Source: Tetrahymena thermophila SB210 (taxonomy: Eukaryota > Ciliophora > Oligohymenophorea > Hymenostomatida > Tetrahymenidae). Taken from it: 64,000 nucleotides of DNA. A program made the position numbers and the translations under genes. Shown here one piece after another: positions 39,207 through 52,500 of the stretch; position 1 is the first letter of the stretch; the number at the start of each line of letters is the position of its first letter. The notes under the pieces are model-generated. The model saw only the letters and a list, made by a program, of their open reading frames with translations, was not told the DNA's origin and searched no databases. The stretch lies in assembly GCF_000189635.1 (NCBI RefSeq), contig NW_002476178.1, positions 62,001 to 126,000 of the forward strand. The letters run 5' to 3'.

Positions 39207-39521
39207 TTAATAATATTAATAATAATAGCTAACAACTTAATCCAATTCATATTTGATATTTAGATGTGTTAATTTTTTTTGTAGGTTATCGAGATTGATT
39301 GATTGACTGACTGACTGATTATTTTATTAAATGAAATGAAAAACCAATATCAAACAAAAGACAGTTTCTTAAAGAGAGTTGTATACCTTTTTATTTTTGA
39401 ATATAATTTAAATAAATAAAAGTTATTTAATATTTCAAAATTTGTATTAATAAATAAGCAAATAATAAGAATAAACAATTTATTACACAAAGCAAAGCAA
39501 GAGCATTGATAAAAAGAAGAC
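39207..39521. other. Short intergenic region with a GAYT microsatellite
   Basis: Spacer upstream of the DHHC gene. It contains seven tandem GATT/GACT units (listed separately) and AT-rich sequence. Confidence 0.5.
39293..39320 (+). repeat. GATT/GACT tetranucleotide microsatellite, 7 units
   Basis: Reads GATT three times, GACT three times, then GATT. It lies about 200 bp upstream of the DHHC start codon. Confidence 0.85.
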
Positions 39522-41526
39522 ATGTATTTGGTTCGAAAACACTGTCAATGGCTCTTTTCAGTCATAGTAGTTTTCATTATAGTTTCTATATATTTAGTAA
39601 ATATGTTACTGGTCCAGCTTCAATAAGAAGAGTGTATGAAATATTTCTTTTTTTAAAGAAGATTCAAAATTTTAAGATAGCATTAATCACTTTTTGCGCC
39701 AATTTATTTTAGATTATTAATTTATAAGAAAATTTAACAAATTCATAAACTAGCTTTTTCACTAACTGATTAATTATAATTATAAATATATAAAAAAGAT
39801 GGATGGCTAAGAATTACATATTTAGTGATTTACAATATATTTGCTTTTATGCTTGCTTGGTCTCTTTTAGCAACAATGTTTTCTGATCCAGTAAATTTAT
39901 GTTATGAGAATTTATCATATAAAATTAAAAATGTCCTTGGTAATTTGTCCTAATTATTATTTATATAAATAAAAATAGGGTAGAGTCCCACAATTATGGG
40001 TAAGAATCTGCTTTATAAGAACGTTCAAAAATTTAAGAAAATTAATATTATTTATTTTAGGGATATTTTTTAACAGAGCAAGATAATAAAAAAAAAATTT
40101 ATTGTCTCAATTGTCATATATTTAAGCCAGTGCGTACTCATCACTGCTCTACATGCAAGAGATGTGTATTAAATATGGATCACCATTGCTAGTGGATCAA
40201 TAATTGTGTGGGATTTGCAAATAGGAAATTTTTCATGCTCATGCTTTTCTATATCAACATCACAACTTTTTTTACAATAATTGGAATGATACCAAAAATC
40301 ATTGATATAATAAAGATTATAATAGTAAATCTTAGAATTCTCTTTTTCAGAATTAATAAATTAATTACTTAATTTATAAATTATAATTTATTTTTCTTTC
40401 TAAAATGAATTAAATTTTTCTTCTAAATTATTTATTAGTATTAACATGATAAACTTTACTGGTTCACTGACTTGCTTATTGTCTTTACTTTCTGCTTTGC
40501 AATTACTGTCCTAATCGTTATAGGTAATTTCACTAAGGTCCACATAGACCTCATCTTAGTTAACTCAACTACTTTAGAGAACTTAGATAGGAAGAGGTAG
40601 TCTAAAAATGATCCAAATTAGACTCCTTAATTGAACGTAATTAATTAATATTTTTACCAAAAAAATTAATTAAAATTTGGTTTATATTTATTTATAGATC
40701 TATGACATGGGAGAGTATTACAACTGGATACAAGTATTTGGTTCTGATTATTGGTTGTGGCCATTCCCAATTTTTTTAAAGAGTTATTTATTTTTTTTTT
40801 CAGCCAAAACCTCTAAATTAAAATTATATAATCAAATAAAAAGATTATGGTCCAGCTGGAGATGGAATTTTATGGCCTTCTAGATATGAGTAAACTGATT
40901 ATATTGATTTTTTATTTTAAATTTATGATATAAATAAAATAAGGCATTATATTAGTGAGAGCAAGAATAATACTTAGGGAGCAAGCATAGCTGCCTAAAA
41001 TAGTAGGGTTCCAGCCAATCCTTAAATTTAATCTTAGATTAAAAGTAAATTAACAAATAGATAAATAAAGAGCACTCATTCATTTTTAAACATTTTATTT
41101 TATTAGGTAATCAGAAGTAAGACCTGAATTAGCAATCGACATTTTCTTCATCAAAAATTTAGGATAACTAGTTTAATCAGTCAAGTCATGCTTTAGTAAA
41201 TAGTAATGGTGCTTAACAGGGAGGATTTTAATAGCAATAATTCAAACCAGAGTTATCATATAACACTGGAATAAATTAAAGTACCGCAAATACATCTTTT
41301 AAAAGCACTTAAAATAATATGCATTTCCAAAGTGCCTATTAACAATAACCTTAAAGAGGCAATTAAAATTTTTATATAAACAACTCCGCTATTTATAATA
41401 ACTAATAGTAGCCAATAACCGGCTCATACGAATCAAGGCTTCCTTAAAGTAAGTTAATTCAATCAATCAATATTCAACTTGATAATTTTATTTTGAATTT
41501 TAGATTACCAGCTAAGTAAATACTGA
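39522..41526 (+). CDS. DHHC-type protein S-palmitoyltransferase
   Basis: First exon [20 protein letters not shown] gives membrane helix 1; it splices to [20 protein letters not shown] (helix 2) and ...MFSDP, which joins GRVPQLW to make the family's DPG...P turn. The cysteine-rich domain is complete: [40 protein letters not shown], with the catalytic Cys in DHHC. Helices 3-4 follow ([37 protein letters not shown]), then [13 protein letters not shown], the TTxE motif, and [17 protein letters not shown], the PaCCT region. The enzyme attaches palmitate to cytosolic cysteines of membrane proteins. The about 200-residue C-terminal tail is Gln/Asn/Ser-rich. It ends at TGA 41524-41526 after a last small exon. 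The first intron contains TTTTTGCGCC. Confidence 0.88.
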
Positions 41527-42008
41527 GATTTCAAGCTTTTCTCCTGCCCTAAATTTTCAGAATATAATTAAATATACTTTTACTTAGATTTTTTTCCTAA
41601 ACCTACCTTCTTGCTTCCTGCTTGTTGCTTTATGAAAAAAAAATACTTACTATGCATTGATTGATAGTAAAAATCAGTTTTAAATCTTTATAATTATTTT
41701 ACTTAAAAAGGAATTTTTTGTATATAAAATAAAATAATAATAATCAGTATTTTGATAGAACTTTTATATTATTGTAAATTTTTCAAACTTTAGCTTAGCT
41801 ACTTACTTAGATTGATTCTACCTTTATAAAAATTTTATTAATTTCTTTATTTATTTACTAATCAAAAAGATACTTTCCGCCAAATTATCAAATCTATTTT
41901 AATTTTTAATTTAAATTTTACTATCTAAATAAATATTCAACCAACGATTAAATAAATTCAGTGATTTCAAAACAAATTAAAATTTTTGAAAATTAAAAAA
42001 ATTAAAAA
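41527..42008. other. Intergenic region with an E2F-like palindrome
   Basis: AT-rich spacer of 482 bp between two plus-strand genes. The only GC-containing motif is at 41874-41884, listed separately. Confidence 0.6.
41874..41884. promoter_or_regulatory. E2F-like motif upstream of the Aurora-like kinase
   Basis: TTTCCGCCAAA on the plus strand reads TTTGGCGGAAA on the other, close to the classic E2F/DP site. It is 125 bp before the kinase start codon in otherwise GC-free sequence. Mitotic kinase genes are common E2F targets, so the placement is suggestive; binding is not shown. Confidence 0.45.
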
Positions 42009-43318
42009 ATGTCAAAAGTTTCTAATGATTAATCAACATTATTAAAAGAAAGAGCTAATTTTCATTAAGAAACTTAAGGCGAAAACTAGCTTTAATAACA
42101 ATAAAAAAAGTAGTATGAAGTTTACTTTTGAGTAGTGAAAGGATTTTATTTAAATTAAATGTTTGCTATTTATTAAATAATAGATGGTCGCATGATGATT
42201 TCTAAAGACTGAATTACATTTCTAAAGGATAGTTCGGAGTAAAGATGAATTGAATTAAATAAAAGTTATAATTTTTACTTTAATAATTAGATGGTGTGGA
42301 AAATGAAAGAACTAAAAAGTGAGAAAATAGTAGCAGTTAAGTAGATTAACAAAGAAGATGTGATAAAACAAAATATGTACACAAATCTAAAAAGAGAAAT
42401 AGAAATTTAATCTCATTTAATGTATGTTAAAGATATTTCTAATTGATACTTTAATTCCAAATTAAAATAAAAAGGCATAAGCACATTATTGAATGCTATG
42501 GGTATTACACAACTGATCTTAAAGTATTCATTATTCTTGAATACGCCTAAAAGGGAAGTCTAAGTGATCTTATAAAACTAAAGTAGCTCAATTTTTTATC
42601 AGAATAGCAGATTGCTAAAGTAAATTTTATAATGAAAAATGAAAAATAAAAAATAAAAAAAAATTTTAGATTATATATTAATTAGCTACTGCACTCAGCT
42701 ACTTGAGAGAGAGAAAAGTATTACATAGAGGTATGCTTGCTTATTATTAGAAATACAAATTTATAAATTATATCCACTACTTTAGATATAAAATTAGAAA
42801 ACATACTTATAGACTATAATGGAGATGTTAAACTTGGTGATTTTGGATGTTCTGTTATTGATTTTTATTAAAAAGGAAGATCTACATTTTGTGGAACTGT
42901 TGATTGTAAATTAAAATAAAAAATCTAAACTATTTAATTATAAAATTGATTAAAAATTAGATTTAAGTCCTGAAATCCTTTCCATAAAGTAACAAGGAGT
43001 CGAAGCAGATGTTTGGGCTTTAGGAGTTGTTTTTTATGAATTGCTATATTAAGCTCCACCTTTTTAAGGAGAGGATAAATTATAAAAAATGAATAATATA
43101 TACGACTAAAAATGGTCATTTTTAGACAATTAAAGACAAATTTCAAACCAAGCAAAAAACCTTCTCCTTTAGGTATATTAAATTTTAGCTATTACTTAAA
43201 CTTATTATTTAAAATTAAGCTTTTAAATCCAGATAAGGAGAAAAGATTTAAACCGCATTAAATTATAGAGTCAGAATACATTAAAAAGTATTATGATCCT
43301 TCAGTTTAAATAATTTGA
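42009..43318 (+). CDS. Aurora-like Ser/Thr protein kinase
   Basis: About 320 residues in seven or so exons, close to the size of small Aurora kinases. A short Gln-rich head (MSKVSNDQSTLLKERANFHQ) splices via a TA|GTATGA donor to QWSHDDFQRLNYISKGQFG, the glycine loop. Then come IVAVKQINKEDV (Lys), HKHIIECYGYYTTDLKVFII, VLHR joined to DIKLENILIDYNGDVKLGDF, FGCSVID and RSTFCGTVDYLSPEI. The last matches Aurora's 'RTTLCGTLDYLPPEM' activation loop and P+1 site and retains the phosphorylatable Thr/Ser region. EADVWALGVVFYELLYQAPP completes the C-lobe. Auroras control spindle assembly and division. Key catalytic residues are present. It ends at TGA 43316-43318. A related ciliate-specific kinase is possible; the exon near 42650 is small. 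Confidence 0.8.
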
Positions 43319-43965
43319 AAAATACTATTTATTTATAATAAAAAATACTACAAAATAACAATAAGCATTGCTATAAAATAAAAAAAACTTATTGGATAAT
43401 TAATTCTTTTTTTTGAACATAAATATAAAAAATACTCCCTAAATAAATAAATAATAAATTAATTATAAAATATAACAATTTCAATTAAAAATAATAATTA
43501 ATTAATAAATAAATAAGTATATTTTATTTTACAATATGTATATTTATTACAATATAAATATCAGCATTTTTAGATCAAACTATTAGATTTATCAAAAAAA
43601 TAATTATTTGCAAAAACCATATTTTTATTGTTAGTTTAATTTACAAATTTAATTATAATAATTAATTATTTATCGAATTATTTCCCAAAATATTTGTTGA
43701 AGTTCATTTTTGTTTAAATTGAAAAAAATTATTTGTAAATAAAGGATACTATTTACTAAAAAAATTAAAAGTTTTATGTTGAATAAAAAAAGTTTGGCTC
43801 TTATACATAATTTTAATATTATCTAAACTTGTAATACAAATCTATGAAAAATAACAAATGCTTTTGTAAAATTTAATATTTTTTAGGAATTTATTTTAAT
43901 AACTTTTTACTTCAAATACTTAAAATTTAATTTTTCCTTTTAATTTTTATAGCTACACAAGTATC
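43319..43965. other. Convergent intergenic region, nothing recognised
   Basis: AT-rich spacer between two gene 3' ends. No coding-like frame or repeat was seen. Confidence 0.6.
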
Positions 43966-45061
43966 TCACAACATTAATCTTTTAAAGACTAGACCGAACA
44001 TTGCACCATAAACCATAGCACCAATATGTGCAGGTCTACAAACCTCGTTTACGTAATAGTTTTTATATTCATAGCATTCATACATTAAATAAATAGCTGG
44101 AATGAGGAAGAAGGGAAAAGCCTTGTTTCTGAACATACAGTAATCTGGTTTTATTGCTGCAAAAGCAGACATAAATGCAAGAGGTGTAACGGCACCATGT
44201 GTTTTAGGGGTGAGCATTGCAACGGGTTAATCTTTGTTTCTTTCATATAAGAAAGTAATTCCACAAGTCACTAAAGCGTTAGAAGCAAATAAGTAAAACA
44301 TATGTCTTTATCTCATATATAGTCCACATAAGTAAAGTGAGTAAAGTAAAGCAGGTCCATAAACAAGTAAGCTTCCTTAATTCATGATTGAAAGAGCAGC
44401 TTTTTGTTTAAAGCAAAAAAAAATAAATCAAAAATGAATATTTTAATTTAGTTTGTTATTAGCAATTAACATTATAATTTAGTATATTTCTAGAAAGTTA
44501 CTTACTAAAGAAAAAAGATTTAAGTATTATTTAATAATTATTTTTAAAGGTAGAATTTGAAAGAAGAGTATTTTTACATGTGAATATAGCATGGTAATAT
44601 TATTCTTTAGGAATATATTCAGATATGGTAGCATGCTTGAAGACCACGTTGTAAGGAATAGTTTCCCATTGGTAATAAATGAATAAAGTGAAGAATATTA
44701 GCAATAAGGGGAATTTATATCCATCCAATTTAGCCTTTTGTTCTTTGTTTGCTTCTTCTAATTTTTTTATTTTTTGTAAAAACTTGTCATTATTTACAAC
44801 TTAAAATGAAGGACGATCGTAAACATACTTATCTCCCATTTCTTCTAAAGCATTTTTCTTAGCCTTTTGGATTTCTTCTAATTCATTTTTGTTTCTATTG
44901 AAAATGCTGTACTGAATTTAATTAAATAATCTAAGATTTCTATTAGTTAAATAGTTATTCATATTGAATGCATTATTGCAATTGTAGCTCTAAGTACTCA
45001 AATTTTTTCTAAGTAATTATGGAGATTGCTTTAAAGCATTGAATGTAGGCTTGCTAAACAT
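43966..45061 (-). CDS. Rhomboid-like mitochondrial membrane protein lacking the catalytic serine
   Basis: Begins MFSKPTFNALKQSPQLLRKN LST at 45061: basic, Ser/Asn-rich, few acids, like a mitochondrial presequence. A charged linker (NKNELEEIQKAKKNALEEMG) precedes helix 1 (FPLLLIFFTLFIYY). After an intron (about 44410-44555) comes KAALSIMNQGSLLVYGPALL, GLYMRQRHMFYLFASNALVT, TPKTHGAVTPLAFMSAFAAI, an internal helix, and PAHIGAMVYGAMFGLVF. The last resembles the rhomboid His-helix (HxGGxxxG), but at the GxSG position there is GAVT, so no nucleophilic serine. Product about 310-320 residues. A PARL-like fold in the inner membrane with lost protease activity is inferred. It ends at TGA 43966-43968. 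Helix order fits rhomboids but sequence identity is low. Confidence 0.65.
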
Positions 45062-46527
45062 TTTCCTTTTATTTTGAATTCCGTTTTAAGTTAGATTTTA
45101 AATATCTTATCTTTTAAAAACCTTATTTGTTTGTATGCTTTTTAACGCTCTTAAAAAATTTGAACTTTTGTTTTTGATGAACACAATTATTTAATAAATT
45201 GAAAGATCGCAAATCTAAATAAATATATTAATAAACAAATAAATACTATTTAATCAATAATCTAGCTCTTAAAGTCTAAATATAAATAGTTTAATAATTT
45301 AGATTTAAAATAATTTATTTTCACCTAAAATATAGATTTTCTTTTATTTTAAATTTTTTTTTATTATAAAGTTATTTAAAAAACATTAACTTAAATAAAT
45401 TCAAATTAAATATTTTTTAAAAATTATTTTTCTTTATTTTTAGAACTAAAGGTTAATAAAAAGCTCAAATTTTCTAGGTTTTTAAAAAAATGATTTATTT
45501 AATCAAATAAAACATAAAATTAAAAAAATATATTGAAGTTAATTCCTAAAAATAAAAATCAAAGAAAAAATAATAAATAAATTTTATCAAAAATATATAA
45601 ATAAATCAATGTGGAATACATACAAACTGAATTTTAAATTAAAATGAATATGATTGATTTAAATAAGTGTTAGAAACAGCATTTACAAATATTTTAGATT
45701 TTTGATGACGCAAATTATAGAAATTTTTAGAATCCATTTAAATCTGATTGATTAATACAATAATACATCTAATTATCTATTTATTCTTTTGTTAAACTTT
45801 TTTTTGTAACAAAATATTTTCTATATATCTAGTTAGCTAGCTAGCTCGATAGATAGATTTCTTTTTTCTTTGCATGAATTATTTTCTTATTTTTTTATGG
45901 CTATTAATTTTTTAGTTACAATTACGAATTTTCAAAGGCGATTAAAAATTTAATTTTTATTATGATATTTAATGTAAAAGCATATCTTTTTTTATTTAAT
46001 TTTTATCTATCAATATTAAACCTTTATTGCCAACATAAATATTGATTAGAAAATAGTATTTTTTAAAGATAAAGACAAAAGTTAAATTTATAAAAAAAGT
46101 TACAGAGTTAATTTTGCTTAAATAAACAATTCGCTAGAATGTATCATGAATTTTAATATATTATCATCTTTTTAGTTGAGTAAATATATCATATTGTAAG
46201 ATCGAAGTCGTGATAATGGTTTTTTTAATTTAAACTATAGTAACTTAAAGGATTTTAAAAACTAATACTACTTAATTAATGAATAACAATTAAAGTGAAA
46301 TATTTATTCAGCAAAGTATAATTCCCATCAAAAAGATGTTTTTAGAAAAGACTTAATAGAAATATTGAATTTGTTAATTTGGAATAATAATAGTGATTGA
46401 ATATATACCACTATTCAATAAATTATTATTACATAAAAAAATAATAATTAAATTTAATAAATCATAGTTATTACATATTTCTTTATTTTTCTTTTTAACA
46501 ATAAACAAATAAGCATTGTAAAAAGAA
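45062..46527. other. Divergent intergenic region
   Basis: About 1.5 kb between head-to-head genes, holding both promoters. A TAGC/GATA-type simple repeat is at 45829-45857 and a GACGCAAATT motif near 45707-45716 resembles the GCGCAAATT motif elsewhere. Otherwise nothing was recognised. Confidence 0.55.
45829..45857 (+). repeat. Short TAGC/GATA simple repeat
   Basis: Reads as TAGT TAGC TAGC TAGC TCGA TAGA TAGAT, an imperfect tetranucleotide run in the divergent spacer. Confidence 0.6.
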
Positions 46528-49500
46528 ATGAAAAACAGATTAGTTTTAGCAGTTGAGAAGATTGTTAAGAATTTTGTGGTATTAACTAACAATTCATTAG
46601 ACTATCATTATAGATTAGATATAGTTATTATTGTTCTCTCATACTTTCAGATATTATCTTATTATTTATTTTCAACAGATGGAGATAGTAAATCATTAAT
46701 ATTAATTCAGTGCATGGCAATATTAAATTTTAAACAAGAAATTACTTTACACAATATTCTTTGCTATTTATAAATAAATGTTCTTGTTATTCATTACATA
46801 TTAAATGACCTTATTAAAATCAATTTTAATTATTTTAGGAAACAATTTCGATTATTCATATAGAGATTTAGGAAAGGTTATGGGAATTATAGGAATGCCT
46901 ACTATATTGTTATATGAACTAAGCATGAAAGTTAAATGCTTATTTTTAATAGTTCCTGGCTGCATTATATTTATATACCTAATTTTAACATTAATTTGCT
47001 TAAAAGATTCAGGATATATTATGAATAAGTTAGAGTAAAAAGAAGAGTATCGTTTGTTTGTGACAATATTTAGCTACTATTCTGTTACTTACAATTATTA
47101 CCTTTTTAATATTCTTTTATCTCTTGCTTTGATGCCAATCTCGTAGATAGTTTATGATGGAACAGCAAATTCTAACCTATACATTATTATTATTTCTATT
47201 ATCTTAACACTTATAATTCTATTTAAGGCGTTTTTCTTCTCTTATTTTGCAGAATTAAGTTACTCAGCAGTAGAAAAATCATTAAGTAGGAATATAGTTA
47301 CTAATTCATATGCTTTTTAAACACTTTTAAAATGTATAATGAATATTATTAACATTTTTCAAGCAAATGGGAATTTTTTTAAAGGATTATAGGCTGCTTT
47401 AGTTTTTTTATACCTATTAATAGCTCTGTTTGAGCTATTTTATTTAAGACCTTACACAAAACAAATTTTGGTAAAGGGGATTCTTTATTCGATAGTACTG
47501 ACATTTACGATTACTTTTTTCAACTTAATATCTAATGATTACTTCGAAGTATGCACTCTAATTTCCTTTCCATTGCTTTCGTAAGTTTAATTCAAAATAA
47601 AAGCAGAGATATAAAATTATTTTTAATAATATTAATAGAATCCTCTTGAATTCAGCTTGGAATTTTGGAGTAAATTCATTATTTGAATAAATTATTTAAA
47701 CTAAAAAATATCTATCAGATCATAGATTATTGTGTTAATCTCAGAATTAATAAGTTTATTAATTTTTCCCATAATTTATTATTTGAAAAATTCAGATAAT
47801 AAATAGGAAAAATACAAAAATTTCTTATTACGCCGAGTAACATCTGCATAATTAAATTTTATATTAAAATTTTCCATTTATCTAGCTATAACCATCACAA
47901 TATATTTAAATATTAAGTCATCTAAAAATAGCAACGCTAAGAATAAATTTAAAACAAAATAATATCTTAATTTTTATTATTGATTTAAATTTTTTGGTAT
48001 CATAATAACACAATAAATAGACCATAAAAAAAATACTTTTGAAAACAATTTTATTTTCAAAAAACATTAAAAAAAACTATTAAAAAAATAAAAAGGTTTA
48101 CAATAAGGAAATTCTGGGAAATGTGAACCTAAATAATCATATGATGAGAGATTTACATTACAGAATAGGGTTGCTGATATATCAGTAAGAGGAATTATTG
48201 TATGATAAGAATGAATCTTTTATTCTTTTTAGCTTATTGCAGCAGCATAAAATGAAGTGTATTGATAAGTTTTGCTTTTGTAAGAGAAGAGTTATTTTAA
48301 AAAGTATTTAAGGAACCAGAATGACTATTAATTAAGACTTTATGAAAAGATATATTTTAATGCTTGTACATAGAATGGGAGATTATTTTAAACTTTGTAA
48401 ATTCAACTCTAGAGATATAATTTATTTCGTTCATTATATATATTTACTCAATGAATTTGATTAGTCTACTTTAGCTTTAGCTCAATTAAACTAAATGATG
48501 TTTTAAAATAGAAACTCAAATAAATTTGGATTATACTAAATGACCATACTTTCAATCTTAAATCAACATATCAAATAAAGGATGACTTAAAATAATATGA
48601 TTAACAAAAACGAAAAAGTTTCCATATTTACTTAAGTTGTAGAGAGCTTTCTTTGCTCTGAACAAAATTCAAAAGAGGTAAAGAAAGATATAGCAGATGT
48701 TTTAGACTTGAAAATAAAATTTTTTGATAGTATTTTAATGGGAAAATTCGAAAAAGCTTAAGAAATGTATTAACAAAGCGATTTAATCACATAAATTATG
48801 ACTAAAACTGAAAAAAATCTTGAAGATCTATACTTTGCCTACCCTTCAAATAAGTAGAAGAGCTTGATGTCATTCTATTAAGCTGAAATATTAAATAACT
48901 TTTACAAGGCATTTTCATACCAGCATTTAGTTGTTGATAATAAAGTATCTTAGCTATATTAAAAATCACCAATTAATTTCTTTTCTAGCGAAATGATATA
49001 TCTTATTGTAGCATATGGTAAAGAAAAAGGTAAAAAACAAAATTGATTTTTTTTTAAATTAATGAAAAATATCCATCTAAAAAATTAATAAAAAAACAAA
49101 TAATTTTTAAAAAAATCTTCAAATAAAATTAATAAAAAAAAATCAATTTACCTTTAATTTTATTTTTTTTCATAATTAGGAAGAATTAAAAATTACTCAC
49201 AAAAGGCTGCTTCGTTTTTCGGATACGAGAAAGAAAGATTTGATTTTGTTAGATCAATAGAAGATCTAATTCCACCAGGTATTTCTGCTGTCCATGATGC
49301 TTTTGTAAACAATTTTTTCTAAACTGGTTCCAGTGGATTTTTTAGAAACTTAGGAACTAGTCTTGCAAAGCTAGAATCAGGTTTTCTTTTACCAATAGAG
49401 ATTTTATTTGATATAAATTTTCTTGTTTAAGATGAGTTTACTTTTGTTGTATTTTTGAGATAGTTAATGTCAAAAAATGTTTTTCTTATCATAGATGAGC

Positions 49501-52500
49501 ATGGGAGAATAGGTAAACTTTTAATTTAAATATTTAATTAATTATCTTTACAAATTATTTTGTAAAATAGGCGGAATAACAGAGAATTTTTTTAAATAGA
49601 TTGGAGCACCACCAGATCTTCATAGAGATGTTTTAATAAAACTATCATAAAGCCTTAATATTAATAATTTGATTCCTACATTTTGGGATTTGATGAATTA
49701 GATGCAAGAATAAGAAGTAACTGAGGCAAAACATTTTGATGTCTCATTAAAATTCATCAAAGATTTGGATAAATTTGTTACTAGAAATACGGATTTGTTA
49801 AAAAAGAATTAGGCTTAAGAATTAAATTTAAAAGCTAGTGTTAATAATAAAAAGAAGAAAATAAAAAAGAGTCCAAAGGATGGTTAAGTAAATTCACCAA
49901 ACTAGCAAAGCTAGTTAGCTATGGCTTATATAAAGAAAAGCTCTTTCTTTAATAATGAATCCTCAAACAATAATATAACATAAAATTCATTATCTTATTT
50001 TACTCCTAATTCAACTCCATTGAATCCTTTATCTGATATCAGTGATAGATCTCTTCATTCTCATCACACATTAAATTCTAGAAAAACTTTGAGAAGTGCA
50101 AAATCCTTTGTTAGCAGAAAGACTTTAGGTTTTTTTATTTTAAAATTAATCAAAATACTCAAAAATAATTTTAAATAGGTTGGAAAAAAAGTAAAATGGC
50201 AAAATTTCAAACTAATTTAATTATTAGGACAAGAAATTTTGTAACTGATGATGCTAGTGTGGCTTTTAAATATTATATTGTAGAATTAGAAGATCTCAAA
50301 AAACCACAAGCAAACGATTGGCTTGGTTCTAACTCTGATAGGTATTTATTTGCTATTTTTTTTAATCTTGACTTATTTAATTTTTAAAATAGTTATGCTT
50401 CTAACACTACTCCATAGAGAAGTTTCATGACTATGAAAACTGGAAAATCAATAAATACTCTTGCTTCTGGAAGTTTTCAAATGAGCAACCACTCATTAGA
50501 AGAAGAAAAAGAGAGAAATTTAAATATAGATGGTGAAGGTATTAAAATATATAATTCATAACTAATTGTTACTATTTTAATATGATATTTAATATTAAAG
50601 ATGACAATTTAGATTACAATGGTGAATAAACATAATACAAATTAAGTAAATATAATACGATATTATAGCCTATAGAAGAGGAATAAAATGATTTGAACCA
50701 AAAAAGATCAAGCAGTTAAAATTAATTCTAAACTAACTAAGCCTCTATTTTTAGTGGAAAAAAGTAGCTTGGATGGGTAACAAGGATAGTTAATATGAGA
50801 AAACAAAAAGTAAATTAATTATTAAAACAAACTATATATTGTATAATTTTTTGAAATAAATATTCAGATTTAAGAATAATAAGAAAGAGACTAAAATTAA
50901 TTTATTACTCAAGTAAACACTGAATAGAGTGAAGATAAAAATATTTAAAGAATTAAAACAGAAAAAAAACTATAGAACAGATAATAAACTCCTTTAGAAA
51001 AAAATTCTAATAATGAAAGTTAAGAAGACTTGGAGAGTGATAATTAAGGGCAAGAAGATGACGAAGATAATGAGGATGGATATACTGCAAGTAATAATTA
51101 AACTTCGATGTCAAGAACTTCAGGGGCGAAATCAGAGAGATCTTCTAAGTCTTCTAAAAAATCTGTTAAATCATCAAAGAAAGCTAATTCAAGATAAAGC
51201 TTATAAAGTAGCAATCAGTAAGGGTTGAAAAAAGGAACAACTGCATAAAATGTAAAATCATTTTTACTGTGGTTTATTTCTTAATTTTATTTTTTTTATA
51301 GGAAGATACTGCTTCGTTTACAAAGGGATAAACTTTGATGTCGCATGATAATAATCTCGGTGTTATACATAACTTGGATTAATTAAACGAAAATAAGAGC
51401 TTTCTTGGGTTTATTCATAACTAAACAAACAAATTGAAAGAAGAAGAAGAGTAATAACTATCATCATAAAAACGGATAGAGTCTGAGAGAGATATTAATA
51501 AACTCAATTTGAATTAGAGAATAGATTCTAAAAATAAAATAAGTTTTATAAATGTAGATTTGTTTGTTCACAGTGATAGCAAAAAAGAGCCAGGATCAAA
51601 TATAAATTCTGTTGTTTAGGAAGAAAAATAAGTGAATAAATTAAATGGTATTGATTTAAATCATAAAAATTATTTTGATGATAATATCCTGGATGAATCA
51701 AATAGACAGGCTATGAAAGATTAGGTGAGTGGCCATATAGAAAATAGTAATTTACTGTTTACTCTTGACCGCTCAAACATATCTTATAATAAAAATCATG
51801 AGGAGTAAAATGGAGAAAAAAAATTATCTTTGATAAAATAAGGATAAAATTCTATAAAGCATCTAAATAACTCTTTAAATATTGATACATTATCATAAAA
51901 GTAAATAAGTACTAGTGTAAGCAATAATCAAATTCCACTTAGTATTATAAGTGGGTAAGAGTTAGATAATATACCTTCAACAAATTATAGAGGAATTCCA
52001 CTTCTATCTAAAAATTTTAGTCCTATTATAAGTAATAATTAAAAAGATACAATTAGGGAAGACTACTTATTAAAGCTTGGAAATAAGTAAAGTGACATAG
52101 AAGAAGATATTAATTCTTATAAAGATTACCAATAAAAATTTTATAATAATGAATTTGGTGGAGGAGAAAGTGATATAGCCTCTTAAACAATAAAAATGGT
52201 GGGAAGCTAGATTGAAGTAAATGCTAAAGAAGAGCAAATTGCTAAAGAATCGCATATTTATAAAATAGATGAAAACTTTGTTCAAACAATATTTAAATGT
52301 TTCAGTTAAAACAGTTCAACTGAGAATGATGATAAAAAATAAAATGGATAGAATTTAGATGCTAATCTAAAATTGTAACAAGATAATGTCAGAACTTCAA
52401 AGCAATATTTTGTCTATGAATAACTGAATTCATTCCAAAAAAGTAGCAAAATCCCTTAAAGCATACAGTTTGGGTTATTTTTCTGGATTTTAGGATTGCT

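Noticed and set aside
39506-39712. ORF beginning just before the DHHC start in another frame
   Set aside because: The overlapping frame from 39522 gives a membrane helix and splices in phase to the rest of a complete DHHC enzyme.
46805-47038. Separate small membrane-protein gene
   Set aside because: The frame continues with more membrane helices and then the PAS region of the large gene; its start is inside or next to the first intron.
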